From the NCBI RefSeq assembly GCF_023065955.2, contig NW_026623067.1, forward strand, positions 53,638,444-53,702,443: 64,000 nt of DNA. Direction: 5' to 3'. Shown in pieces: positions 20,601-31,450 of the stretch. Made by a program: the position numbers and the translations under genes. Below the pieces are notes generated by a model, which was not told the DNA's origin, did not search any database, and worked only from the letters and a program-made list of their open reading frames with translations. Origin of the DNA: Ursus arctos (lineage: Eukaryota > Chordata > Mammalia > Carnivora > Ursidae). The number at the start of each line of letters is the position of its first letter. Position 1 is the first letter of the stretch.

Positions 20601-21654
20601 AATCCAGTCTTTTCTTTTATTATAAAGATTTATCTCATTTACATTTATTTTTGAGAACATATATTTGTTGCATTTAATTTTATTACACTATTTATTTGGT
20701 TATAGTATATCTATATTTTCTGTTTATATTGTTGCCTTGAATTTTTTTTTTTTTTTTTTTTTGCGGCTATTTGTTCTGTACATTCTTTGTTTTGCTTTGT
20801 CTTTTTTTCTCTTCTGTTATTAGAAGTGTTATTACTTCTAATAATAATATTTGAAACTTTGATATAGTGAAACCTCTATTTCTTGTTTTACCAACATTGG
20901 ACAGTTTCTACCTCCTTGTGAAAGAAGAGGGAAATATATATTTCATACTTTGTTCTAAGTTCTTCCCCTCATCTTACTTTTTATAATTTTTTGATATTAC
21001 CCAACTTTGTAACTTACACAGCACTGAGTTCTGGAAACATAATTGAACAGTCAGTGGTAACCAACAGTCCTTCCACCCTTGGCTTCCCTATTCATGACAT
21101 GACTGCAAACATTTTTTACATGTCTTTGAGTTAGCTGTATTTTGTTATTATGTCTTTTCTTTTCTATATGAAGTGCCATATTATTAAATTTTTTTGCATT
21201 ATTAAAGCTATCTGCTACCTTTAAACACAAAGCATATATTTCTTGGGCTATATATTTCCCTTATTAGACTTCTGTAGATATTGTTTCCCCAATTTCTGGC
21301 GTTGACTGTTGGTATGGAGAAGGCTGAGGTCAGCCATTTTCTCCTTTTGGGGCGAACATGCTTTTAATTCCTGAGGCCCATAGGATTATTTTTTTAATTC
21401 TTGAACCTCAGGCTCTCCATTGAGATATGGCTGAAATTTGAGATTGCATTTTCCTTTAAAAAAATACTATTTTCCACAGATCTTAATCAGTGGCTTTATG
21501 TCTTCTTTTATGTCAGGAAAGCTTTCTTTTTGTTATCTTTGAATATTTGTTCTGTCCTTCACTTTAGGAAAATCAATTATGAATATGATGAACTCAAACT
21601 ACCTCACTTTTCTCTCAAGCCTGTCTATCATCTAATCTTTTATTTTTTTAAATT
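20601..21654. other. AT-rich sequence, T21 homopolymer, no clear element
   Basis: Very AT-rich, probably containing decayed L1 or other LINE sequence that I cannot assign. A pure run of 21 T lies at 20742-20762. The 89-codon frame at 21401-21670 is Phe/Leu-rich from T-rich DNA and runs into a SINE. Confidence 0.5.
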
Positions 21655-21670
21655 CTTTTTCGTTTTTTAA

Positions 21671-21833
21671 AGATTTGTATTTATTTATTTGAGAGAGAGA
21701 GAGAGTGAAAGAGAGAGAGCATGCACACGAGCAGGGGGAGGGGCAGAGGGAGAGAGAGAGCACAAGCAGGACCCTGGGATCATGACCTGAGCCAAAGTCA
21801 GACACTTAACTGACTGAGTCACCCAGGGGCCCC
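21671..21833 (-). repeat. SINEC with ~16-bp target-site duplication
   Basis: AAGATTTGTATTTATTTATT, a (GA)n tract, then the antisense head ending gtcacccaggggccccc. ctttttcgttttttaa (21655-21670) and ctttttcattttttaa (21834-21849) flank it with one mismatch. The middle of the body between the GA tract and 'accctgggatcatgacc' is deleted, so the copy is shorter than usual. Confidence 0.93.
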
Positions 21834-21849
21834 CTTTTTCATTTTTTAA

Positions 21850-22585
21850 AATACAAATTTCATAAGCTCTATCTCTACCTCCATATCCCTTTATTTTCAG
21901 TGTTATCTATTCTTGTCACTGCTAATGTGATTTTCAATCCATGCTTGATTGTTATCTTAAATTTCTGCCAGTGCTACTTCAGTTCATAGTTTCTTTTTAC
22001 TGTTTCACACTCTAATCTTTCATTCTTTGGTTTCTTCTCTTTTCTCTCTGTCTCTCCCCAATGCACCTAAATTCTCTTTCTTTGAAAATAGAGTTAAGTA
22101 TTTGAAATGTTATTCTTTTTTCTGAAGTGATTCTTTTTCTGAATTGTTTTTAAAAATCTGCTTATCATTTGGTAGGTTTGTTTCTTACTTGTCTTTACAT
22201 GGTTTTCATCTTGCGTTCTTTGTGGTAATAGGTGAAGGGGACAAGCCAATAGGGGGAAGTCATGAATGTCAATCTGGGAAATATCTTCTCAGAACTCTTT
22301 CTAGAATTCTCTTCTTTTGTCCCAAGCACAGGTCTTTCCTTAGGTTTCTGTTCTTCCCTGTTTGGGGAGAACAGATCACCCAGATGGGAGGTCAGTGTGG
22401 CTCAAGGTAGAGCCTCCAGCCCCCAACTGATTGCTTAAACATTCTTTATAATAAAAATTCAGATGAAAAACAAACCAACCCCACACATTCCCCTGAAGAA
22501 TCTACCCTTACTGGTTGTTTTGTATCCTTCTTAATCACGAATCTGTGCATACACAACTCCGTTATTCAGTTAGTAGGGTAGTATC
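21850..22585. other. AT/pyrimidine-rich sequence, no clear element
   Basis: Contains T-rich lines and a short GC-richer piece at 22230-22430. No recognised repeat or gene. Confidence 0.45.
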
Positions 22586-22589
22586 CACA

Positions 22590-22735
22590 TGCTTGAGTTT
22601 TCTCACTTAACAATATATGCTGACAAGTGTTTCATATTAGCAGATATCAATCTACTTCAGTCTTGTTAATAGCTGCAGAGGGTTCTTTAAGACTCATACT
22701 AGGAGTATACTGAATAATTCAAGCTTTCTTAGCCA
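22590..22735 (-). repeat. L1M-type 3'-end remnant
   Basis: 'tctcacttaacaatatatgc', 'tcaatctacttcagtcttgt' and 'taatagctgcagagggttct' follow antisense L1M ORF2/3' sequence ('cacttaacaatatatcatgg .. taatggctgcatagtattcc'). Confidence 0.55.
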
Positions 22736-22781
22736 GCGTATGATTCCTAATCATGATGAGGGAGTATTTTCTGTCCTTTTT

Positions 22782-22970
22782 TTTTTAAGATTTTATTTAT
22801 TTATTTGAGAGAGGGAGTGAGTGAGAGAGAAGCAGGTAGAGGGGCAGAGGGAGAGGGAGAAGCAGACTCCCCACACAGCAGGGAGCCCTATGCGGGCTCG
22901 ATCCCAGGACCCTGAGATCATGACCTGAGCCGAAGGCAGACGCTTAACCCACTGAGCCACCCAGGCACCC
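22782..22970 (-). repeat. SINEC, young full-length copy, target-site duplication
   Basis: A clean copy: AAGATTTTATTTATTTATTT, GA-rich tract, 'gggctcgatcccaggaccct' and the head ending gagccacccaggcaccc. The repeat tgtcctttttt lies on both sides (22772 and 22971 onward). The sequence is close to the group consensus as I remember it, with the 'gccgaaggcagacgcttaac' head. Confidence 0.96.
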
Positions 22971-22980
22971 TGTCCTTTTT

Positions 22981-23765
22981 GTTTCTTCCATGTGTTCTCC
23001 CACCTCATGGTTTGCTTGAGTTGTCAGGATCCCGCGAAGGCCTTGTAAGGGACAGGAGACAGAACAAGGACTGATCCTGTTTGCTAAAGGTGACAGGACA
23101 GTCAGTAATTCCTACTTGTACCTATGTCTGTGCAACCTTAATGTGCACAACTATGTGAAACGTGACTGTGCTAATTTGATAAAACAACTATTAAAGTGGG
23201 AAATAAAGTTATGTAAGTGAAAATGGTACTCCAGATATCTACATGTTCTCTCTAGTTCCCTTTGTACCCCAGGAAATGGAAACCCAGGAGATACCAAAGT
23301 ATGTTTTGTTTTGGCCTATCAGAAGGTTGGCTTATACAGCTGGCTTCACTTTGTACTTAAAATGTTTTCCTTAAAAACAGTATAGTTACATCTGAGATTG
23401 GGACAGAAAATAAGTTAACAATATCAGATAGATTAAATAAATAAATTCAAGAAGGGTTGAGATAAACCAGTGGAATTTTTCGCCTCAATGGGAGAGATTA
23501 TTAAAACACAAATCCTGAATTTGATCTCCCAACTTATATTTATTATCTCCCATTCATGAAGACAAATAGAAATTTCTCCAGGGGGGTTATTTGGAATGCT
23601 TTCCCTGGTGAGGTAAGGCTCTTTCCTGTGGTGCTTTCACATGGAGTAGAATTCAGCATAAGCAGTCCCCACACAAACTTTCTACATATTGCAGGTCTGT
23701 TGGCTGTAGTGGGAGTGGGGGGAAAGGTGGGGCACTCTTATTTAAAAGGATCTTCTAAAAAATTT
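22981..23765. other. Unique sequence, nothing recognised
   Basis: AT-rich on the left and right, without a match to any repeat I know. A 99-codon frame at 23556-23855 crosses into the MIR pair and is not supported. Confidence 0.45.
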
Positions 23766-23767
23766 AT

Positions 23768-23865
23768 TAGATACGCTTGTAACACACCTGGCACTGTGCT
23801 GAGTATTTTATATGCATTATCTCATTTAATTTTCACACACGACATGGTGAGATAGATAAGAGACA
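23768..23865 (-). repeat. MIR SINE, left piece, split by another MIR
   Basis: 'acctggcactgtgctgagta', 'tttatatgcattatctcatt' and 'taattttcacacacgacatg' are antisense MIR. The copy stops at about 23865 and continues at 24085. Confidence 0.75.
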
Positions 23866-24084
23866 GATGCCTAGGATCAACTTCCAGCTCGGCTAGCTCT
23901 TAATTCTTGGCCAGATTGTTCACCTTCTTATGGCCTCCATTTTCTCATGCATACGTTGGAAATAGTGATAGCACCCACCTCAGAAGGCAGTGTGAGGATT
24001 AAATGAGGTGCTGTATGGAGAGCTCCCAGCAGGGTGCCAGGATCCTAGTCAGCACTCATAAAATGTCTGATTATTCATATTATT
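23866..24084 (+). repeat. MIR SINE inserted in another MIR
   Basis: Sense MIR: 'ccattttctcatgcatacgt', 'gatagcacccacctcagaag', 'tgaggattaaatgaggtgct', 'cagcagggtgccaggatcct' and 'agtcagcactcataaaatgt'. It sits in the opposite direction inside the flanking MIR. Confidence 0.8.
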
Positions 24085-24225
24085 ACTCTTATAAATGAAG
24101 AAACTGGGACCTGCAGAGGGAGTGTCTTTTACCTTGTCACCCGGCCACTAAAGTGGAGCCCAGACCCAGACCCTGGTCTGACTGATGGCAGAGACTGAGC
24201 TTTTAAACACAGTGGTATCTGACCT
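24085..24225 (-). repeat. MIR SINE, right piece of the split copy
   Basis: 'ttactcttataaatgaagaa', 'actgggacctgcagagggag' and 'gactgagcttttaaacacag' complete the antisense MIR begun at 23768. Confidence 0.72.
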
Positions 24226-24800
24226 CTTCACCATGCCCAACACCGAAGCCCAAATTTACGGCTCAAAGCTCTTTGGGGATCCTGTGTACTCTAACAACAC
24301 AAAATGCCTTTGAACTTCCAGTAAGAGGTGCATTCCTGAAAATTGTGCTCATACCGCATCCTGATTTTCCTGGCTTTCATTATATGAATAATTTTATGAT
24401 TATACCTTTCTTTCTTGTTCAGTATTTTCATTCACAGACTCATAAACATATTTGAATCCTATGATCTCTGGAATGTTTATTATTCTTTCAGAGTCCTCAT
24501 CCATTTACTAAAGCATTAAGCCTGAGCTAGAGTAACTCATAGGAGGGGCTCAATAGCCATGTGTTGGATGTCACCGGGAATCTCACTAATGCGTGTCCCT
24601 TCACCAATTAGTGCATTCTTATTCTTATAAATGTTTTGCCTGGAACACAAGGTTGTTTTCTGCAAGGCTAAGTTGGTATTTATGGAAGAGTGTTGTTTTT
24701 GTTTTGTGTTTTAGAAGTGTGCAGTTATATAGAGAGACAAGAATAGAGAGTCTGTTATTTAAAAATCTCTTTTAAACCGAAAATGCTGAAAATGAATGGA
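24226..24800. other. Unique sequence, nothing recognised
   Basis: AT-rich; two 60-codon frames at 24273-24455 and 24593-24775 carry no motif. Confidence 0.45.
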
Positions 24801-24804
24801 AACA

Positions 24805-25200
24805 CAGTTGGTTCTCATTTCTTGAGGTAATTATGTTCTATAAAATCATTGCAGGCACTGAATTAGTGAAAACAGAACCATTGCTCCTGGAGAAATATGG
24901 GGTTAGGTTCTTGTGAGCCTCTGGTCACAACATTTTCATCAATCGATCAATACATAACCTTGTTCTAGATGTCTGTCTGTTTAAAGACCTCTTATTTAAT
25001 ATATATTATTGACTGGGTAACATTGAATTCGTGGCCAATAGCTCTGTAATGCAGGCCCAGATGAAGCTTCTCTAACACATGCATTTTCTCCTTCGGGCAC
25101 ATCCCAGCTTCCTTGTGCTCAGGAACACTGGTTGGCCCTTTGGCACTATACCTGGGGGACATTTTAAACAGTGAAATCACCAATAAAATGTAAAAAATGT
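24805..25200 (-). mobile_element. Tigger-type (TcMar/pogo) DNA transposon, internally deleted
   Basis: 'tgaattagtgaaaacagaac', 'cattgctcctggagaaatat', 'gggttaggttcttgtgagcc' and 'caatcgatcaatacataacc' match a Tigger-family relic. The minus strand holds the first part of a transposase (24992-25183). Most of the transposase is missing, so this is a non-autonomous or degraded copy. Confidence 0.65.
24992..25183 (-). pseudogene. Tigger/pogo-like transposase N-terminal fragment
   Basis: A 63-codon minus-strand frame. From residue ~8 it reads MSPRYSAKG, then a Lys/Glu-rich stretch, then KMHVLEKLHLGLHYRAIGHE and FNVTQSIIYIK. That order (basic start, LxxLxxGxxYxxIGxxFxVxxSxIxYIK) is the pipsqueak/CENP-B-type helix-turn-helix that begins Tigger transposases. 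The frame stops right after the second helix, where a full protein would continue for several hundred residues including a DDE domain. None of that follows. It is dead transposon coding sequence, not a host gene, though the same module has been domesticated elsewhere (CENP-B, TIGD, JRK families). Confidence 0.65.
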
Positions 25201-25214
25201 GACATTAAACCTAT

Positions 25215-25540
25215 AATTAACTCTTGAACAATGTGGGGGTTAGGACACTGAACCCCCCTGCTTCCCCATGTAGCAGAAAACTCTGTATAACTTTTGACTC
25301 CCCCAAAACTTAACTACTTAGAGCCTACTGTTGACTGGAAGCCTTACTGATAACATAAGCAGTCATTTAACATATGTATGTTCTATGTATTATATCCTGC
25401 ATTCTAAGAAAATGTTAAGAAAATCATGAAGAAGAGAAAATAGATTTACAGTACCGTACTGTAGTCACTGAAAAAAATTTGCATTTGAGCGAACCACACA
25501 GTTCAAACCCCTGTTCTTTAAGGATCAGGTGTACTATGAA
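25215..25540 (-). mobile_element. MER2-like (TcMar-Tigger) non-autonomous transposon
   Basis: The ends 'ctcttgaacaatgtgggggt' and 'acacagttcaaacccctgtt' are imperfect inverted partners. Between them come 'aacttttgactcccccaaaa', 'agcctactgttgactggaag', 'ccttactgataacataagca' and 'agtaccgtactgtag'. I remember this series as MER2. It is one of the better-preserved DNA transposons here. Confidence 0.75.
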
Positions 25541-25794
25541 AAGGACACTTGCTTGCAGCGTGAGAGCTGAAACAAGAAGGCAGAGCATCACCGTGTTCTG
25601 CCTCAGCAGAGGGAACGTGTGCACTGGGCAACTTACAATTTTTACCACTCTGCTTGTGTGGGAATGACTGTGTAAGTGCCCCAAGTGTTGATTTTGAAGT
25701 TACAAAGGAATCTTAGCAAATAGGCAAATTTGCAAATATGAAACCTGTAAATAATGAAGTTCAACTTTATTTTGTTTTCAGAATGTCACTTTCT

Positions 25795-25931
25795 GGGGCA
25801 CCTGGATGGCTCTGACGGTTAAGTGTCCAACGCTTGATCTCAGCTCCAGTCTTGGTCTCAGGCCTGCGAGCTCAAGCCCCGCATTGGGCTCCACGCTGGG
25901 CATGGAGCCTACTTTAAAAAAAAAAAAAGTC
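25795..25931 (+). repeat. Short SINEC (no CT tract), older head type
   Basis: Sense: ggggcacctggatggctctg, 'gttaagtgtccaacgcttga', 'tctcagctccagtcttggtc', 'ccgcattgggctccacgctg', then 'gagcctactttaaaaaaa'. The A tail begins right after the body with no CT-rich tract. Flanks 'gtcactttct' and 'gtcccttttt' may be a decayed target-site duplication. Confidence 0.92.
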
Positions 25932-26049
25932 CCTTTTTGTTCAGTTTCAAGTTTTAGTTTGGGAACTATGGTATTGGTTGCATTAATGGCATCTATGTTG
26001 GTCTCCCACTCTCAGGCTATCTGCCTTGTAGTCCCCAGTCCCTTCCTAA

Positions 26050-26440
26050 CTTTAATTCCAGGCTTAGCCATGTGACTTTGTTTGGCTAATGGGATGCTCA
26101 CAAATGTGGTGCCCGCAGAAGCTTAAAAAACACATGCACGTTCCCTCTTTCCCTCTTAGACTCCCGCCACCACCATGACATGCTGGGTCGACCTGCAAGA
26201 GGGGTGTGAGACACACGTGGAAGAGAGCAGAGCTGTCTCATACAAGGCCATTTAGACCAGCTGGCCTGCTAGCTGACCACAGATGCACGAGAAAGGCCAG
26301 CTAAGATGAGCCAAACCTGGCTTAGATCCACCAACACTGCCACCCAATCCACAGACCACAAGAAATAATCAATAGTTTTTGTCTTAAGCCACTAATGTGG
26401 GGGTAATTTGTTAGGCATCATTAACTAACTGATACAGGGA
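26050..26440 (+). mobile_element. Ancient LTR-like repeat, family unresolved
   Basis: 'tagccatgtgactttgtttg', 'gctaatgggatgctcacaaa', 'gacaagaaataatc'-like A/T stretch near 26360, 'cttaagccactaatgtgggg' and 'gtaatttgttaggcatcatt' followed by 'aactaactgataca' match the end of a common old mammalian repeat with a polyadenylation-like 3' part. Orientation follows that end. Confidence 0.45.
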
Positions 26441-27640
26441 CTTGAGTATCTTCAGTTTTATTGGAAGACTTTAGCTTTCTAGATCTTCCAGAAGAGCATC
26501 AGGCAGCCACTTTACCTGAAGATCAACACCTGCTGCTCCATCATGGGGGAGGTGGAAAAGATCAGTCATTTCAGCACAGACCAGGGAAGGTAGAAGAAAA
26601 ATACTGGTAAAGAGGGAAGGACATTAGTCCGGGGCAGAACTGAGAGTATAGTTTTTCACCTCCAGTTTCCCAGGTCTTGATGAGTAGCTGCCCATTCTTT
26701 TAACTTAACTCTCGCTTTGTGCAAATACAGCCTGTTTTGTTTTGTTTTGTTTTGTTTTAATTCTTCCATTGGTAATGGTGGTTATTTTATTTACTTTGCA
26801 CTGAAAGAAAAAAACAAGGCAGCAAGGGAAAAGGAGGGGTAGAGGTGGAAAGAAGGGAGTGAATTATGTACAGAAAATAATTTCTCTTGTTTCAGCCTCA
26901 GAACATGAAGGGAAATTCACAAGGGGTACCATACATCAATAACTACAGTATATTCCTCTAGAAAAGCCACTGGCCCCAAGGCATAATAAAAGTTACACTT
27001 AAGAATACCATAAACCTTTTAAAAGTCACATTTTGAATCAAAATAATTTTCTTATAAAATATTAATTCTCAAAATGAGTTGTAAAATATGAACACAAAAT
27101 AGCTGAGGCTATTTTTATTTCTGGCAATAAAGCTAAAATTTCTTAGAACGACAGTTACTAGAAGGTAGCTCTGAGAGTGAATGCGTGGAAATGAGTATGT
27201 AGTTCCCTCCGCTTCTATTCTCTCTTTAGTCCCCAGTCACTGCACTGGGACCAGGCTCCATGCTAGGCACCGCAGTGGACTGCAATCCAGGCTGTCCAGA
27301 GGGAAATCTCAAAGTACCGTTGGAGCTCAGAATGCCACGTCAGGGTAACTCATCACTCTTGGGTTGTTCTGAACGTATTTCCTGGATCCTGGCTTTTAAA
27401 AATGAAAAGATAGATCTGAGCTAATGATACAAATCATAGGCAATTATTTTAAAATGTAGAAAAAATTAACTTACTTAGTGAAGGACAGCTCTGAGTATAA
27501 CCTTAAATTCTGTAATTAACTGAAAATTACCTTATGGAAATTTATGCTAATGTAGTACTTTACAGTTAATGGTAAAAGGATCAGTTCCCTGATTTATACA
27601 TTTTACTGTTGGGATTTTTGGTATGACCAATATTGGTTTT
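26441..27640. other. Unique sequence with a (TTTTG)n microsatellite
   Basis: (TTTTG)n lies at 26731-26758. The rest is AT-rich with a 27220-27360 GC-richer piece; no repeat or coding region recognised. Confidence 0.5.
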
Positions 27641-27647
27641 ATAATGT

Positions 27648-27850
27648 ATTCCTGTGATAGCCTGGAGTCAGACTCCCTGGGTTCAAATCTTAAATTTACC
27701 ATTTACGAAATCTGTACTTCTATGTAAATCGCTTAGGTAAATCTTTTCTGTGCCTCAATTTCCTCATCTGTAAAACAGTGATAATATTAGCTGCTTCATT
27801 TTATTGCTGTGTGGATTGAATGAGATGAAGGGTGTAAGAGGTCATTCTTT
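27648..27850 (+). repeat. MIR SINE, near full length
   Basis: 'gcctggagtcagactccctg', 'ggttcaaatcttaaatttac', 'gtgcctcaatttcctcatct', 'gtaaaacagtgataatatta' and 'gtgtggattgaatgagatga'. The tRNA-like B-box region is well kept. Confidence 0.88.
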
Positions 27851-29120
27851 ATCAGTTACTAATAAATATATTTTAGCGTCAACTAGGAAACTATAGAAAA
27901 TCATCTGGCATTTCCCAAATCCATCCCCTGACCTGTCTCCTGTGTTGGTTCCAGTTCCACCATATTCATGCCCTCCTCTTCTTTTCCCCCATAGCAGGCA
28001 AATTTCACGTGTGACCATCAGAGTCCTTTCCCACCAGGAACATTGCCCTCCGGGTGAAATGCAAAATCAACACAAATCCTTCCAGATTTGGCTGACTACG
28101 CCAATTGCAGCTTCTTATGTGGGAGATAAGAGGGCCCCATTCCCAAGCTGCTGGACCCCGTAACACCACTCTCCTGTCCTTCTAAACCCCACCCATCACC
28201 TCCTACCTCAACTTCCCTACTTATCTGCTGCAACCTGGAAATTCCCTCAGGTTCCAGGTTTGAGAAATTTCTACACCATCAGGGCTGGGCCCTGGTGATG
28301 ACATTTTCTGGAGCCATTTAAAATAGCTGTTTATATTTCTGTGCTGTGCTTGAAAGTAATGGAACCATAATTCTTCATAAATGTGCACATTTGTATTTTC
28401 CCTACATTAAAACAACCTGCTTATTTAGAGCTCCAAATCTTTGGGGCTTTCCTTTTCAACCCTAGGAAATCCTAGGCACCTGGTAGGCTCTGACCCCCCA
28501 AAACACCCAAGTAAAGCAAATGTATACCCTTGTTTTCCTCCTACCTCTGTTTCAAATCTAAGTGCAATTCCAGCCCAGAGCTTTGGGCAACTCCCTCTCA
28601 GAGTCTTGGAGCCAACTTCCTGATTGACTGTCAATAGATCAATTCTCATCTTGCCTTACTTCACTCATGCTCTCTTGAGCTGTTGTTACACAAACAACAG
28701 AGTGTGGGGGGTCACGGGGGGTAAGGGATAATTTAGAGTCGCAGGATGAGGTGCAGTTTGGTGAGGCCTGACTTCAGCTGACCCAGCCTCCAGCCATAAT
28801 TCTCCATCGCCATCCACACTGACCTTCATCAATCTTTTCTCTTCCAATTAGCCCCCTTCCCTAAAGAACAGCAACTCACTCACAGCTACGTGGGGTCCAA
28901 TAACAAAGGTGATTAGGAGTTAGGTCTCTGAGTAGTTCTTCCCTTCCCTAGAAAAAATTCCTCCTGCATCTAGAAAACAGGGTTTAAAACAAAGGAAACA
29001 GAAAATCTGTGAGGGAGTGTAATGACATTGCTGTGAGATGGAGCCATGCCTGTAGCATGTTTGCCTGGGGGAGATAAAAAGTACAGAGGAAGACCAAGGC
29101 AGACTGTGTGACATTATTTA
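27851..29120. other. Unique sequence, small perfect hairpin, no gene
   Basis: No repeat recognised. ctgttgtt (28680-28687) pairs perfectly with aacaacag (28693-28700) around a five-base loop. Short frames at 27942-28163 and 28425-28649 have no motif. Confidence 0.45.
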
Positions 29121-29124
29121 AATA

Positions 29125-29225
29125 ATAATAAAAACAGTAATGGCTAACATTGACTAAGCATATACGATACGCCAGGCACTGTGGCAAGAGATTTCAACAT
29201 TTTACCTCGTTTTGATTCTCGTGAC
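29125..29225 (-). repeat. MIR SINE fragment
   Basis: 'cagtaatggctaacattgac', 'tacgccaggcactgtggcaa' and 'cgtttt..gattctcgtgac'-type spacing match the antisense 3' half of MIR. Confidence 0.72.
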
Positions 29226-29830
29226 AATCTGTTAGTCATTAAAAGGCCTATATGCTTACCATGTGTTCAAGAAATAAAAAGGAATGTAGGTGTGACAGTG
29301 ATAATATTTTCAAAATATTAAGCCATTCACTGCATTTCAGTTTTTCTCCCCACAGTGCCTGGAAGCCATTCTCTCCCCCATTCGAGCTGAGAAACAGGGT
29401 TTTCAGGATATGACCCTGAAAAGTCAAGGATAGAAAGGAAGAGAAAGTGAAAATCCTATTTCTTCCATCCATGGGGGTTGTAGGAGGACGAGGGGATAAA
29501 ATAGGGGACAGAGGTACTAGAAATATGTGGGTCCTGACCTTGCTTCCTCTGACTGGAGTCTGGGGGAATATGTGAATGTTTTCATGGGTGGAGGACCACT
29601 GTTCTGTTGAGGTACACGTTGGTAGCAGAAGAGATCTTGCAGAGATATTCTGTTGGGACTCATGAAGAAGACTCACTTGCCAAACGAACCCAACTAGGGG
29701 TTGCCAAGCTACAGAGTAGAGAGGGGCAGAGAGAAAGCCTGAGTGAGAACTCTGGAGCCCTGCATAGGATAAAATGGATGCAGATGTTTCTGTAGGTTAG
29801 TGGAGATGACTGGCTATCTACCTATTATTA
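29226..29830. other. Unique sequence, nothing recognised
   Basis: The 142-codon minus-strand frame at 29248-29676 has no domain and a Ser/Leu-rich, chance-like composition. Confidence 0.45.
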
Positions 29831-29846
29831 ATTTCTTTATTTTCTT

Positions 29847-30015
29847 TCTTCCTTTCCTTTCCTTTCCTTTCCTTTCCTTTCCTTTCCTTTCCTTTCCTTT
29901 CCTTTCCTTTCCTTTCCTCCCTCCCTCCCTCCCTCCCTCCCTCCCTCCCTCCCTCCCTCCCTTCCTTTTTTCTTTTCTTTTCTTTTCTTTTCTTTTCTTT
30001 TCTTTTCTTTTCTTT

Positions 30016-30066
<51 letters not shown>

Positions 30067-30123
30067 CTTATACTTTCCTTCCTTCCTTCCTTCCTTCCTT
30101 CCTTCCTTCCTTCCTTCCTTCTT
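29847..30123. repeat. Compound pyrimidine microsatellite grown in a SINE tail
   Basis: Blocks run in order: (CCTTT)n to ~29917, (CCCT)n to ~29962, (TTTTC)n to ~30018, (CTTT)n to ~30066, a short 'cttatac' break, then (CCTT)n to ~30122. It lies between a SINE body and the SINE's own target-site duplication, so it occupies the position of the SINE A tail (T on this strand). Confidence 0.97.
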
Positions 30124-30312
30124 TTCGAGAGAAAGAGAGAGAGCATATGTGCATCTGGGGGAGAGACAGAGGGAGAGGGAGAGAGAGAGAATCTTAAGCA
30201 GGCTCCATGTGGAGCCTGACGTAGGGCTCTATCTCATGACCGTAAGATCATGACCTGCCTGAGCCAAAATTGACAGTTGGGTGTTTAACTGACTGAGCCA
30301 CTCAGGCACCCC
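30124..30312 (-). repeat. SINEC (older head type) carrying the expanded tail
   Basis: 'cgagagaaagagagagagca', 'gcaggctccatgtggagcct', 'gatcatgacctgcctgagcc' and the head ending gccactcaggcacccc. tctttattttctt (29834-29846) and tctttgttttctt (30313-30325) flank the combined microsatellite plus SINE, one mismatch in 13. Confidence 0.94.
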
Positions 30313-30325
30313 TCTTTGTTTTCTT

Positions 30326-31285
30326 AAGTAACAGAATTCAGAATTCCAATTTGAGGGCAGAAATGCACCTAGGTGAAAGACTATATTGGTGTTAGATATG
30401 TCCATAGAACTAAATTATGGACAATGAAACGTGACCAAATGTTTGAGTGAAACTTCTGAGATGGCTTTTTAAAGGAAACCAACCCAGCAGGGAGACACTC
30501 CTTGTCCTTCTTTCTGTTGCTTGGAAGCTGGCACAATGACTAGAGCTCCAGCTGCTATCCTATAACATGAGGTTATCTGGAGCATGGAAGCATGCACAGC
30601 AATCCTCAAACATATAGAAAGCCTAGATCCCTGGTAATTTCATGGAGCTACAACCCTGGACTGTGTGCCTTTAGGTTTTTTTAAGTGAGAGGAATGTAAT
30701 CCTAAGAGGTATTCAGAGTCCACTTAGAGTCAGACTGGGGAGATTGTGGGAGCAGGTGGAAGTGAGGAGATGGACTCCCAGTGGTTGTGGTAAATTGAAA
30801 GTGCAGCTAAGAAGTACGAGGCTGGCTGCTTAGTCTGTGGATCAAATGGAAGTCACAGCCAGATTTCGGGAGTTCACAGCCCACCCAGGGGACTTCTCAG
30901 CAGAGAAGGTCCAGCGGGCCCTGATTTAGCCAGGAGAATACCCCACAACACAAGAGGCAGGCAGAAAAGGGAGACCAGAGGAATCAGTAGATACAGCTGG
31001 TTTCACAGGGACATGAACAGGTGGATATCAGTTCCCCAGAAAGCTCTCTAAAGGCCAGCTGTCATCATGGGGAGGACAAACACAAGGGCGTGAAATGCTG
31101 GAAGATTGGCTGTTAATCTGAATTAACTAAAGAAATTGCTCTACGTGTTTAAGTGTTGGATTGATTGTCACTGGATTGGACTGAATTTTCTTTCTTTCTT
31201 TCCTTTTTTTTTTTTTTTTTTGGTTCTCCTCATTTGACAGTGGTGAGAAGAATCAGAGCAGATATAGGGGGAAAAAAGATACTAA
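30326..31285. other. Unique sequence with T18 tract
   Basis: No element or gene recognised. A run of 18 T lies at 31204-31221 after short tttc units. Confidence 0.45.
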
Positions 31286-31287
31286 CT

Positions 31288-31437
31288 ACATTTGTTTTGC
31301 ACATATGAGTATAATGCCTGCATTGGCTTTACCACAATATGGATACTTTTATCCCCATTTCACAGATGAGGACACTGAAACTTGGAGTAGCTCAATGACT
31401 TTAAAGTCTCATGGTTGTTAATTATGTTCGTATTTAC
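31288..31437 (-). repeat. MIR SINE, abutted by a SINEC
   Basis: 'ggatacttttatccccattt', 'cacagatgaggacactgaaa' and 'cttggagtagctcaatgact' are antisense MIR. The SINEC at 31451 entered at or near its right end. Confidence 0.65.
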
Positions 31438-31450
31438 TAATTCTATTTCT

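Noticed and set aside
29847..30123. CRISPR-like or satellite array
   Set aside because: Units are 4-5 bases without spacers; this is a microsatellite in a mammalian genome.
29800..30219. 139-codon Phe/Leu/Ser frame and 110-codon Lys/Arg/Glu antisense frame
   Set aside because: Pure translation of the pyrimidine microsatellite in a SINE tail.
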